In this document: one piece after another, positions 44,331 through 52,001 of the stretch
Numbering within the stretch: the first letter of the stretch is position 1
How the letters are laid out: each line of letters begins with the position of its first letter
Source: Adhaeribacter aerolatus
GTDB taxonomy: Bacteria; Bacteroidota; Bacteroidia; Cytophagales; Hymenobacteraceae
Direction of reading: 5' to 3'
Assembly: GCF_007991635.1 (NCBI RefSeq)
Contig: NZ_BJYS01000020.1
Coordinates: forward strand, 1-64,000
DNA: 64,000 bases
Made by a program: the position numbers and the translations under genes
The notes under the pieces: generated by a model
What the model was told of the DNA's origin: nothing
The model's database searches: none
What the model saw: only the letters and a program-made list of their open reading frames with translations

Positions 44331-44735
44331 ATGAAAAAAATATTATTGGCGGTGCTGGTGTTTGTTTGGTGCAGTGCTTTTACCGATTTATCTTCTGCTA
44401 TAAAACTCACGAGTGCCGGCTTGCAGGAAGATACCGAACTGCAGGGCCAAAAGGCCATTAAATTCAGCGAAGGCGTTACCTTTAATGTAAAAGGCAAAGA
44501 GCTTAGCAGTCACATTGCCTTTTACATTAAAAACAAAACTTTGCTGGCCGAAGAATTTGTGGTACTCAAAACCGGACCGGGTCAGGTTATTTCGGCTGAT
44601 AAATTCACCTATAACGAGAGGAAAGAGATTGGCCATTTCAGCGGTAATGTGCAGGTAAAAGCCGGCGCAACCACTTCCTACCAGGCGTTGGACTACAACT
44701 TTAAAACCGGTAAAATCCAGGATCCACAACTGTAG
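44331..44735 (+). CDS. Secreted protein, LptA/OstA-like fold suggested
   Basis: A 134-residue protein with a signal peptide (MKKILLAVLVFVWCSAFTDL) and no lipobox pattern. The mature sequence has the repeating strand pattern of LptA/OstA-like proteins: GVTFNVKGKELSSHIAFYIKNKTLLAEEFVVLKTGPGQVISADKFTYNERKEIGHFSGNVQVKAGATTSYQALDYNFKTGKIQ. LptA carries lipopolysaccharide across the periplasm. Here it is too short for a full Lpt component and has no lpt neighbours, so it is a small paralogue at best. Starts 59 bases after YihY. Confidence 0.6.
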   Translation: MKKILLAVLVFVWCSAFTDLSSAIKLTSAGLQEDTELQGQKAIKFSEGVTFNVKGKELSSHIAFYIKNKTLLAEEFVVLKTGPGQVISADKFTYNERKEIGHFSGNVQVKAGATTSYQALDYNFKTGKIQDPQL

Positions 44736-45101
44736 CCTTATAACCCAAAGGGCGCAATATTTTATTGAACTCTGGAATAATCCTGCTAAAAAAGCCTTTT
44801 CTGGGCTAATAAACAATATTGGCCATTAACGATGGGCTTCACCCATCGCTGACTTATAACGCCCCTTCGGGGCTGCCAGATAATTTGGCGATATATCTTA
44901 TCCGGAGAGCAGCATCTAGTCCATTTCCACACTTTTACTTTCTTTTCCAGCTAATATTGGGCTTAAAACTGACTAGGCTTTTCTTTTAAGTTCTGGCTTA
45001 TTTTTCGGGAAAATATTTTGGCCTATGCAACCATCCTATTAGGGACTGGGTCTACTGATTGAAAACCCTGATAAACCTATACCATTAAATTTTTTACGCT
45101 T
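44736..45101. other. Intergenic region with REP-like double hairpin
   Basis: 366 bases between two plus-strand genes. It contains the paired hairpins at 44831-44873 and otherwise AT-rich spacer. No gene seen. Confidence 0.5.
44830..44874. repeat. REP-like paired hairpins
   Basis: GATGGG/CCCATC with a five-base loop (44831-44847), then GCCCC/GGGGC with a three-base loop (44861-44873), 13 bases apart. The order (GATGGG hairpin, then TTATAACGCCCCTTCGGGGC) matches a repeat seen scattered between genes in Bacteroidota genomes (recollection, no search done). Confidence 0.65.
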
Positions 45102-45512
45102 ATGTTAAAATTATCTGCCAGGCAAAAACGCGAAGTTTATTCCGTATCGAACCTGATTTTTCACCTGGCTATTTTTGTTATTTTACTTTTAACCCTTAAC
45201 TCCTGTACCCAGGCCGAAGATGTACCCGAGGCTAATTGCGGCACTTTAGCCACCGTCAGGAATTTAACCGGATTAGATGGTTGCGGCTTTGTTTTTGAAT
45301 TAGATAATGGTACCAAACTGGAACCTTATATTCCGGCCCAGAACACCACCGACGGACAGCAATCGCCTTTAAAGAATTTTCCGCTGGCCGACGGGCAACG
45401 AGTATCTATTACTTACCAGGTACGGCAAGATGTAGGTTCTATTTGCATGGCCGGGTCCATTGCCGAAATTACCTGCCTCGAAACCGTGACGGTTCCTGGC
45501 GGGAATAATTAA
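45102..45512 (+). CDS. Small lipoprotein
   Basis: A 136-residue lipoprotein. The signal peptide is long; lipobox LNSC with Cys35. Mature part PEANCGTLATVRNLTGLDGCGFVFELDNGTKLEPYIPAQN resembles small Bacteroidota lipoproteins with a cysteine-stabilised fold (five cysteines in the mature domain: NCG, DGCG, ICMAG, TCLE). Function unknown. Precedes the LVIVD-repeat lipoprotein gene by 137 bases and may form an operon with it. Confidence 0.7.
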   Translation: MLKLSARQKREVYSVSNLIFHLAIFVILLLTLNSCTQAEDVPEANCGTLATVRNLTGLDGCGFVFELDNGTKLEPYIPAQNTTDGQQSPLKNFPLADGQRVSITYQVRQDVGSICMAGSIAEITCLETVTVPGGNN

Positions 45513-45649
45513 ATTTTTAACGCGTAAATATCCGGGCTACCCAATTAGTTGCGTTTTAATTCGATATCCGGTAGTAGAAGTCTCCAAGTCAGGTAAGCCT
45601 AACCATTGGGACTGGTGCTGATTCTGAAAAATTTTACAAATAATAAATA

Positions 45650-46984
45650 ATGGAAAAGAAACTTCTACCCACTAACGCCCCTGATTTTAAAACCGGGCAC
45701 CTGCATGTAATTACCCTTGTGCTTTACTTACTGGGCATGCTGAGCCTGTCCTCCTGCACCGACGAATGTGAAACCACCGTTACCTATACCACCCAGGAGC
45801 CTGTTTTATTAAAACGGAGCGATTTGGTAGCAGCCGTCAAATCGGAGCCGGGGAAGGCTTTGGCCACTACCGGAAAAATTTACGCGAAAGACCAGTACGT
45901 TTTTGTAAATGAGTTATACAAAGGCATTCACGTAATAAATAACAGCAACCCGGCCGCTCCTAAAAATATTGCTTTCATTAATATTCCGGGCAACGTAGAT
46001 ATGGCCATCCGGGATAATATTTTGTACGCCGATGCGGGACCTGATTTATTAGCACTGGATATTTCGGACCCAGCCCGGGTAACCGTAAAAAATCATACGC
46101 TCAACCTGTTCCCGACTTTTACCTTTACCGGCACAGCTGGTAACCCGCAGGCCTCCGATTTGCTAACAGTTGGCTACACTACCCGCATTGTTACCGAAAG
46201 CCGTCCGGCAGATTGTGGCAGTTCGGGCTCCGGCGGGTTCATCGACTTTGTACAAAACGATACCAGAAATTTTGCTAGTGCGGCCAGTCTTAATAAAAGC
46301 GCCGGCTCTACCGGCACAGGTGGCTCCATGGCGCGTTTTACCATTACCGGCGATTATTTATACGCGGTAAACACCTCCAGCATACAGGTAGTAAATATTA
46401 CCCAGCCGGCCAGTCCGGTGCGCGGCAGCAATATTCCTACCAGTTGGAATACCGAAACCATTTTCCCTTACCAGGATAAGTTATTTCTGGGCACCAGCTC
46501 CGGCATGCTCATTTACGACAACAGCCAACCCCAGCAACCCAAATTTATTTCGGCTATCAGTCATTTCTTTGGGTGCGACCCGGTGGTAGTAGATGGCAAT
46601 TTTGCCTATGTAACCGTCCGGAACGGTACCGAATGCCGCACGGGCAACAACATTAACCAACTGGAAGTAATCGATATTTCTACTATTCAGAACCCCAGAA
46701 GAATTAAAACTTATACCATGCAAAATCCACACGGCTTAGGCATTGATAGAGAGACTTTGTTTTTGTGCGAAGGCGATTACGGTTTAAAGGTTTTTGATGC
46801 GCAAAATGTGCTTACCATCGATCAGCATAAGTTAGCCCACTTTAAAGATATTCATGCTTTTGATGTAATTCCGTTAGGAAATACTTTACTGGCGGTTGGC
46901 AACGACGGCTTATACCAGTACGACTATTCCGACCCGAAAAACATGAAGTTCCTGAGCAAAATACCGGTTACGAAAGCCCAGTAA
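45650..46984 (+). CDS. LVIVD-repeat lipoprotein (beta-propeller type)
   Basis: A 444-residue lipoprotein, lipobox LSSC with Cys36. The mature part is a beta-propeller built of LVIVD-type repeats: ELYKGIHVINNSNPAAPKNIAFINIPG, NILYADAGPDLLALDISDPARVTVK, DYLYAVNTSSIQVVNITQPASPVRG, NFAYVTVRNG, NTLLAVGNDGLYQYDYSDPKNMKFLSKIPV. Such repeats are typical of Bacteroidota surface lipoproteins of unknown function. Full-length. Starts at ATG 45650, and a gene for a beta-barrel-like protein follows after 41 bases. Confidence 0.85.
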   Translation: MEKKLLPTNAPDFKTGHLHVITLVLYLLGMLSLSSCTDECETTVTYTTQEPVLLKRSDLVAAVKSEPGKALATTGKIYAKDQYVFVNELYKGIHVINNSNPAAPKNIAFINIPGNVDMAIRDNILYADAGPDLLALDISDPARVTVKNHTLNLFPTFTFTGTAGNPQASDLLTVGYTTRIVTESRPADCGSSGSGGFIDFVQNDTRNFASAASLNKSAGSTGTGGSMARFTITGDYLYAVNTSSIQVVNITQPASPVRGSNIPTSWNTETIFPYQDKLFLGTSSGMLIYDNSQPQQPKFISAISHFFGCDPVVVDGNFAYVTVRNGTECRTGNNINQLEVIDISTIQNPRRIKTYTMQNPHGLGIDRETLFLCEGDYGLKVFDAQNVLTIDQHKLAHFKDIHAFDVIPLGNTLLAVGNDGLYQYDYSDPKNMKFLSKIPVTKAQ

Positions 46985-47025
46985 TATTAGTGCGTAAATC
47001 CACTCCATAGCTTAAATTTTTTTTG

Positions 47026-47775
47026 ATGCCGCTTATCCGTTCCTTTTTTTTACCTGTTTTCCTGTTTTTGTTTTTACCTGCATCTTTGCTGGCCCAGAAA
47101 AGGGGCTGGCAGGATGTAGTGTATTTAAAAAATGGCAGCATTATCCGGGGGCATTTGCAGGAAGACTCCTCGCCGGCAATAATCCGGATAGAAACAGTAG
47201 GCCAGAATTTATTTGTTTTTAAACCGGAAGAAGTGGAGCGGGTAGCCAAGGAATATACCAGAACTGATTTTAAATACCCTTATACGCAGGGCTACCAGAA
47301 TATAACGGAGGCTGGTATGAGTGTGGGTTACCGGCCAACCGTAAACGCATTTTCTGACCCTGGCCGCAGCGTAAACTTTACTTTACAAACCTTTAACGGT
47401 TATCAGTTTTTACCGGCCCTGGCGGTGGGCCTGACTACCGCTATTGATACCTACGGCAGTATTACTTTATTGCCAGTCGCGTTGGGCATCCGCGGTGATA
47501 TTACCAAAACCAAGGTGCGCCCTTATTATGGTTTCGATGCCGGCTACGCCCTGGATTGGCTTAGTAACCCCAATTTAGCAGCCAACCAGGATGGTGGTTT
47601 TGTATGGAGCCCTACCTTCGGCTTAAAATTTAATTCTCATAAGACCCACGCCTTTATTTTAAACCTGGGCTACCGCAACCAGCGAGCCACCGCCGAAACC
47701 CGCCAAGGCAATATGCTCACCACGCAACGCAATCATTTTCAGCGCATTCTGTTCCGGATGGGCATTAGTTTTTAG
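47026..47775 (+). CDS. Outer-membrane beta-barrel-like protein
   Basis: About 249 residues from ATG 47026 (the preceding codon, TTG at 47023, is also in frame). Signal peptide about 1-22 (...FLFLPASLLAQ). An N-terminal stretch GWQDVVYLKNGSIIRGHLQEDSSPAIIRIETVGQNLFVFKPEEVERVAKEY (about 25-75) reads like a small repeat domain, then beta-barrel-like strands (VNFTLQTFNGYQFLPALAVGLTTAIDTYGSITLLPVALGIRGDITKTKVRPYYGFDAGYALDW, FSPTFGLKFNSHKTHAFILNLGYRNQRA). Likely in the outer membrane. Starts 41 bases after the LVIVD lipoprotein gene, so operon-like. Function unknown. Confidence 0.75.
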   Translation: MPLIRSFFLPVFLFLFLPASLLAQKRGWQDVVYLKNGSIIRGHLQEDSSPAIIRIETVGQNLFVFKPEEVERVAKEYTRTDFKYPYTQGYQNITEAGMSVGYRPTVNAFSDPGRSVNFTLQTFNGYQFLPALAVGLTTAIDTYGSITLLPVALGIRGDITKTKVRPYYGFDAGYALDWLSNPNLAANQDGGFVWSPTFGLKFNSHKTHAFILNLGYRNQRATAETRQGNMLTTQRNHFQRILFRMGISF

Positions 47776-47824
47776 TCCCGGCGAATAGGGATTGAAAAAA
47801 TATTTTATGATTTTTACAACGAAT

Positions 47825-47856
47825 TTGCAACTTTATTGAAAATATCCGTATATTTG
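47825..47856 (+). promoter_or_regulatory. Strong Bacteroidota-type promoter for the candidate ncRNA
   Basis: A -33 TTG (47825-47827), a 21-base spacer, then a -7 TATATTTG (47849-47856) that fits TAnnTTTG exactly. It lies about 50 bases after the stop of the beta-barrel-like gene and points into a stretch with no coding frame, giving a start near 47862. Confidence 0.7.
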
Positions 47857-47861
47857 TATCG

Positions 47862-48142
47862 AATCAGTTGATAATCTCTATTGCCTCAGCAATATTATTA
47901 AACGATTCGCGTTAGGAGTTTGGTTACTGAAATGGGATGATGCAGAAAGTGCGCATCTTGTAAACCGACCGGATAGAAAAAGGTTATAAGAAATAAATGC
48001 TGGTTTAGCGTTCGGCGCCTGAAAATGCCAACCAACCAGCAATATATAAAGAGCTCCTGATTAAGTTTGGGTGATTTTAATTATTTGTGGTGGATAATTA
48101 AAAACTTAGAAAACAGCTTGCCTTAGGCAAGCTGTTTTTTTT
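47862..48142 (+). ncRNA. Candidate structured non-coding RNA (about 200-280 nt), possibly 6S-like
   Basis: No coding frame exists here, but a near-consensus promoter lies in front and a T-run terminator ends it. Visible pairings: a closing stem AATCAG (47862-47867) with CTGATT (48057-48062); TATTGC (47879-47884) with GCAATA either locally (47889-47894) or at 48039-48044, two exclusive states; TTGGTTAC (47920-47927) with GTAAACCGA (47960-47968, one bulged A), enclosing GATG (47936-47939)/CATC (47954-47957); and TGCTGGTT (47998-48005) with AACCAGCA (48034-48041). It does not fit tmRNA, SRP RNA or RNase P RNA motifs I know. 6S-like is a guess based on size and the long closing stem only. It may use the terminator at 48111-48142, or end earlier. 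Confidence 0.6.
48111..48142 (+). terminator. Strong Rho-independent terminator, overlapping the rlmN 3' end
   Basis: AAACAGCTTGCC and GGCAAGCTGTTT form a 12-bp perfect stem with a TTA loop, followed by a T-run (eight T in total). The loop is the complement of the rlmN stop codon (TAA on the minus strand), so one hairpin ends both transcripts that converge here. Confidence 0.9.
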
Positions 48143-49184
48143 CTTTCGTAGCTAACTGTCCGCAAGCGGCATCAATATCCTTACCGCGGCTCCGCCGCAC
48201 ATTTACCTGCACCCCTCTGTCGGCGAGGTAATACACAAACTTAGATAAGTGGTCTTCATCGGTATTCCGGAAAAGCGCGGCAGCTATCGGGTTATACTCA
48301 ATCAGGTTTACCTTACACGGAATCAGCTTCGTAAATCTTAACAGTTCTTCGGCATCCTGCAGGGTATCATTAAAGTTTTCGAACACAATGTACTCGTAAG
48401 TAACCTTGCGCCCGGTAACCTCGTGGTAATATTTTAAAGCTTCGGTTAATGTTTCCTGCGAGTTGGTTTCGTTAATCGGCATTATTTCGTTCCGCTTGGT
48501 ATCGTTAGCGGCGTGCAACGACAACGCCAGATTGGCTTTAACGCCATCATCAGCCAATTTTTTAATCATTTTGGCAATGCCGGCGGTACTAATGGTAATG
48601 CGCCGGGCGGCCATATTCAGGCCGTCGGGGGCGGTAATGCGCTCTACGCTTTTTACCACGTTGGCATAATTCAGCAGCGGCTCGCCCATACCCATATACA
48701 CAATATTGGTCAGCGGCGTACCGTACTGGGCCATACACTGCTCGTTTATCAGCACCACCTGGTCGTATATTTCGGCGGCATCGAGGTTACGTTTGCGCTC
48801 CATGTAACCGGTAGCGCAAAACTTACAGGTAAGCGAGCAACCCACCTGGCTCGACACACAGGCCGTCATCCGTTCTTCGTGCGGAATTAAAACTCCTTCT
48901 ACAATATTGCCGTCATACAACCGGAAAGCCGATTTAATGGTGCCGTCTTTGCTGATTTGCTGGTTGGCAACTGTTACCAGATTAATAGCAAAATGCGCGT
49001 GCAGCTTTTCGCGCAGCGGCAACGAAACGTTGTTCATTTCAGCAAAAGACTTAGCCGCATGTTTCCAAAGCCACTCGTACACCTGTTTGGCCCGGAAAGG
49101 CTTCTCGCCGTTTTCTACAAACCAGTTCTTCAGTTCGTCGAACGAAAGCTTTCTTATATCTTTTTTAATCTCTGTCGCAATCAT
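48123..49184 (-). CDS. rlmN: Dual-specificity RNA methyltransferase RlmN (23S rRNA A2503 C2-methyltransferase)
   Basis: A radical-SAM enzyme that methylates C2 of A2503 in 23S rRNA (and often A37 of tRNAs). About 353 residues from ATG 49184 (MIATEIKKDIRK); the 40-residue longer reading lacks the conserved start. The CxxxCxxC iron-sulfur motif is Cys116-Cys120-Cys123 in GCSLTCKFCATGYM, with further family motifs MGMGEPLLNYANV and ISTAGIA. A TACCTTTG box lies only five bases before the ATG, so the transcript would be almost leaderless. Length is normal. Confidence 0.95.
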   Translation of the reverse strand: MIATEIKKDIRKLSFDELKNWFVENGEKPFRAKQVYEWLWKHAAKSFAEMNNVSLPLREKLHAHFAINLVTVANQQISKDGTIKSAFRLYDGNIVEGVLIPHEERMTACVSSQVGCSLTCKFCATGYMERKRNLDAAEIYDQVVLINEQCMAQYGTPLTNIVYMGMGEPLLNYANVVKSVERITAPDGLNMAARRITISTAGIAKMIKKLADDGVKANLALSLHAANDTKRNEIMPINETNSQETLTEALKYYHEVTGRKVTYEYIVFENFNDTLQDAEELLRFTKLIPCKVNLIEYNPIAAALFRNTDEDHLSKFVYYLADRGVQVNVRRSRGKDIDAACGQLATKEKKQLA

Positions 49185-49188
49185 ACTA

Positions 49189-49196
49189 CAAAGGTA
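49189..49196 (-). promoter_or_regulatory. TAnnTTTG promoter box close to the rlmN start
   Basis: TACCTTTG on the minus strand, with a TTG 23 bases upstream; only four bases separate its end from the rlmN ATG at 49184. This spacing supports the shorter rlmN start and suggests a nearly leaderless mRNA. Confidence 0.5.
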
Positions 49197-49302
49197 CAAA
49201 AAATAAGAGGTAAGAGTTTCAAATAAGCCTTTTAGCTGCCAACCATTTTTACTACCTGCAACTTCTTTAAAATCAAACAAAAACACCTGGCTCCGAAAAA
49301 AC

Positions 49303-49338
49303 AAAACCGGAAATAGCCTTGGCTATTTCCGGTTTATT
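49303..49338 (-). terminator. Terminator of the small charged-protein gene
   Basis: AAACCGGAAATAGCC and GGCTATTTCCGGTTT share a long stem with a short loop. On the minus strand a T-rich tail (TTTTGTTTTTTC) follows. It lies about 45 bases downstream of the stop at 49384. Confidence 0.8.
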
Positions 49339-49383
49339 CTGGGTAAGCAAATATGATTTTACAATGCCCGTAAAAATGAAATT

Positions 49384-49575
49384 CTATTTATTTTTAGAAG
49401 TATTGTTTTTGCCCCAGGTTAAGGTAGAACTTAATTTACCTATATCTTCACGCTGGTCGAATTCCTTCAATTTTTGTTTAAACGCCTGTTGTTCTTCAGG
49501 CGTTAAGCGAGCGATAAAATCTTCCCGTTCCTTTTCCAGCGCTGCTATCTTCTGCTTAAATCTTTCGCCATTCAT
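49384..49575 (-). CDS. Small charged coiled-coil protein
   Basis: A 63-residue protein, MNGERFKQKIAALEKEREDFIARLTPEEQQAFKQKLKEFDQREDIGKLSST..., almost all helical and highly charged, suggesting a coiled coil over residues 1-45. The frame is closed by its own terminator, which supports it being a real gene. No family recognised. No signal peptide. Confidence 0.6.
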   Translation of the reverse strand: MNGERFKQKIAALEKEREDFIARLTPEEQQAFKQKLKEFDQREDIGKLSSTLTWGKNNTSKNK

Positions 49576-49949
49576 AGAAGCAACCTTTAATATTTATTAA
49601 TATTTTATCTAAAAATCCAAAATAACACAAAATACTTATAATCAACAGTTCAGCACTTAATTAACACCACTCAACCATTTTACCTATCTTAGATAAAGAT
49701 AATTTGTAAAACGTTTTATTAGCTTAAAGGTTCGATTGTAGGGTAGTAGCCCCCTTATCAGCGGGTTTCTGATTAATGCTAAAGTAATTAATTTTACCGG
49801 CGGGTAACCAGAAATAATATTGCAGGAAGTACTTAAATTTTAGTTACTCAATTTTTTTGTAGCCTTGAGAAACTTCCAACAATAAGCTAACCCTTAATAA
49901 CTAATCACTAACGGCTATTTTACCGTACCTTTGTATAAATACTTTTGCT
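49576..49949. other. Intergenic region with DEAD-box gene promoter
   Basis: 374 bases between divergent genes. AT-rich with no frame. A TACCTTTG box lies near the right end. Nothing else is recognisable. Confidence 0.5.
49926..49933 (+). promoter_or_regulatory. TAnnTTTG promoter box of the DEAD-box helicase gene
   Basis: TACCTTTG is 16 bases before the ATG at 49950. It fits the Bacteroidota -7 consensus; no clear -33 TTG at the usual distance is present. Confidence 0.45.
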
Positions 49950-51287
49950 ATGGCTACTACTTTCGAAGATTTTAAATTAAACAAACAACTGCTGACGGCA
50001 ATTACCGAGGCCGGTTACACTATTCCCACTCCGGTGCAGGAAAAAACTATTCCGTTAGTTTTGGCCGGCCACGATGTAATGGGAATTGCCCAAACCGGCA
50101 CCGGCAAAACGGCGGCTTTTGTGTTGCCGTTGCTCATGAAGGTAAAGTATGCGCAGGGTACCCACCCCCGGGCTTTAATTGTGGCGCCTACCCGCGAACT
50201 GGCCATGCAGATAGAAGACCACATAAAAATATTAGGTAAATACACCGACCTCCGCTACCTGGCTATTTATGGCGGTGTTGGCCCTAAAACCCAGATTGAA
50301 AAAATAAAAGCCGGCCTCGATATTTTAATTGCTACGCCGGGCCGCCTGATGGAAATTTACCTGAAAGGCGATTTAATCCTGAAAGAACTAAAAACTTTGG
50401 TGCTGGACGAAGCCGATAAAATGATGGATATGGGCTTTATGCCCCAAATCAGGCGGCTACTGGAAATAATTCCGCGCAAACGCCAGAACCTGCTTTTTTC
50501 GGCTACCATGCACGAACGCGTCGAAAAACTTTCGGAAGAGTTTCTGGAATTCCCGATGAAGGTGGAAGTAACGCCATCGGCCACACCCGTCGAAACCGTA
50601 TCGCAGGTATTGTACCAGGTGCCCAATCTGCCTACCAAAATAAATATGCTCGAATATTTATTCCGGAACGAAGAAGAATTTACGCGTGTGATGATTTTTA
50701 CCCGAAGCAAGAAAAATGCGGAAAATGTTTCGAAATTTCTGGACCGGAAAATTGCGGGTGCAACCCGCGTGATTCACGGCAACAAAGGTCAGAATGCGCG
50801 CATTAACGCCATGGAGGCTTTTAGAAACGGCGGGGTGCGGTTTTTAGTGGCTACCGATGTGGCCTCGCGAGGCATAGATATCAGCGATGTGAGCCATGTT
50901 ATTAATTTTGATGTGCCCGTTATATACGAAGATTACGTGCACCGCATTGGCCGCACGGGCCGGGCTCTGCAAACCGGCAGTTCTATTACGTTTGCCAATG
51001 AGGCCGAAATGCACCACATCCACGAAATTGAGAAGCTGATTAAAATGCAGATTCCGGAAGCGCCTTTACCGCCCGACATAGAAGTAACGGATACGGGATT
51101 TGAAGAGCAACAGGAAATAGCCCGCGACCTGGATAAGCAAAAACGCAAAACTGATCCGGATTTTAAAGGCGCTTTCCATGAGAAAAAAGAAAGATTTCAT
51201 GAAGGCGCAATTGACAAGCGTACCGGCCGCCCCTTTCAGGAAAAGAAGCCAACCAAAATTCGCAGCTTCCGCCGGAATAAATCTTAA
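49950..51287 (+). CDS. DEAD-box ATP-dependent RNA helicase
   Basis: A 445-residue RNA helicase that unwinds or remodels RNA and RNP with ATP. Motifs in order: Q motif FEDFKLNKQLLTAITEAGYTIPTPVQEKTIP, Walker A AQTGTGKT (47-54), PTREL (80-84), TPGR, DEAD (153-156), SAT, and the C-terminal HRIGRTGR. A basic tail (KRTGRPFQEKKPTKIRSFRRNKS) follows the helicase core, as in RhlE-type proteins. Which RhlE/DeaD/SrmB-type it is cannot be settled. Starts at ATG after a TACCTTTG box. Full-length. Confidence 0.95.
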   Translation: MATTFEDFKLNKQLLTAITEAGYTIPTPVQEKTIPLVLAGHDVMGIAQTGTGKTAAFVLPLLMKVKYAQGTHPRALIVAPTRELAMQIEDHIKILGKYTDLRYLAIYGGVGPKTQIEKIKAGLDILIATPGRLMEIYLKGDLILKELKTLVLDEADKMMDMGFMPQIRRLLEIIPRKRQNLLFSATMHERVEKLSEEFLEFPMKVEVTPSATPVETVSQVLYQVPNLPTKINMLEYLFRNEEEFTRVMIFTRSKKNAENVSKFLDRKIAGATRVIHGNKGQNARINAMEAFRNGGVRFLVATDVASRGIDISDVSHVINFDVPVIYEDYVHRIGRTGRALQTGSSITFANEAEMHHIHEIEKLIKMQIPEAPLPPDIEVTDTGFEEQQEIARDLDKQKRKTDPDFKGAFHEKKERFHEGAIDKRTGRPFQEKKPTKIRSFRRNKS

Positions 51288-51656
51288 CTACAGTCAGCAG
51301 TTAACAGTTATTAGTTAGCAGATTGGGGCAAATGCCCTTTGGTAATCGGCTTACTAATTAAATAACTGGCAAACAGAATAGAAATAAAAAAAACTGCGGA
51401 AATAAATATTTACTTCCGCAGCCATATATTTCTTCTTTCCTTACCCGCACTAGATTTGAGTCTCTAATCATTCCATATTTTACTATTTACTGTCAACTGA
51501 AAACAGTAAACCCTGTATTTTCGGCATTCAACCCGCTACTTCTGCCCTTCGCTTAGTATTATTTTTATTCGCCTGCGTGGCGTTGCACCTTTGATCATCA
51601 GGGAACAAAAAAACCTGATATAAATAATACCCCGATCACTAAACCTAAAAAACACT
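51288..51656. other. Intergenic region with an oppositely directed hairpin
   Basis: 369 bases between two plus-strand genes. Holds the hairpin at 51394-51422; the rest is AT-rich. Just before the SH3 gene is GCACCTTTG (near 51585-51593), a one-off match to the -7 consensus. No gene seen. Confidence 0.5.
51394..51422 (-). terminator. Hairpin with T-run on the minus strand
   Basis: CTGCGGAA and TTCCGCAG pair around a 12-base AT-rich loop. The T-run (eight T) follows on the minus strand, while the plus strand has only a loose T-rich tail. If it is a terminator it stops transcripts running opposite to both neighbouring genes. Confidence 0.55.
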
Positions 51657-51950
51657 ATGAAAAAGTTACTCTTTGTTTTGGCGCTTTCCCTACAAACTGC
51701 ATTTGTATTTAGCGCTGATAAAACCGGGCTATTGGTGGCTGCCCGTTATGAAAATGTTAAAATGTATCGCCAGCCCGGCACTTCTACCGAGGTATTAAAA
51801 GCATTAACCCGCACCGACGAAGTCGTAGTGGTGCGCAAGTATAACAACAACTGGGCTATTGTGACTAGCAACGGCCAGGTGGGTTATATGCTTACTTCTG
51901 AACTAACCCAGACCAAACCACAGATGGTTAGAATGTTTGCTAAGAAATAA
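51657..51950 (+). CDS. Secreted bacterial SH3-type domain protein
   Basis: A 97-residue protein with a signal peptide (MKKLLFVLALSLQTAFVFSADK) and one SH3b-like domain: LLVAARYENVKMYRQPGTSTEVLKALTRTDEVVVVRKYNNNWAIVTSNGQVGYMLTSELTQ (about 25-90), which resembles the SH3_3/YgiM type found in cell-wall-associated proteins. Probably periplasmic or surface, with ligand unknown. The leader contains a small inverted repeat ATCAGG/CCTGAT. Confidence 0.8.
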   Translation: MKKLLFVLALSLQTAFVFSADKTGLLVAARYENVKMYRQPGTSTEVLKALTRTDEVVVVRKYNNNWAIVTSNGQVGYMLTSELTQTKPQMVRMFAKK

Positions 51951-52001
51951 ATTTATTTTACCTGATTCCTTTATCCTCAACCCGACCATCTGCTGATAAC
52001 T

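Noticed and set aside
47862-48142. tmRNA, SRP RNA or RNase P RNA as identity of the candidate RNA
   Set aside because: None of their conserved blocks (tRNA-like ends of tmRNA, the GGAAG tetraloop region of SRP RNA, GAGGAAAGTCC of RNase P RNA) is visible.
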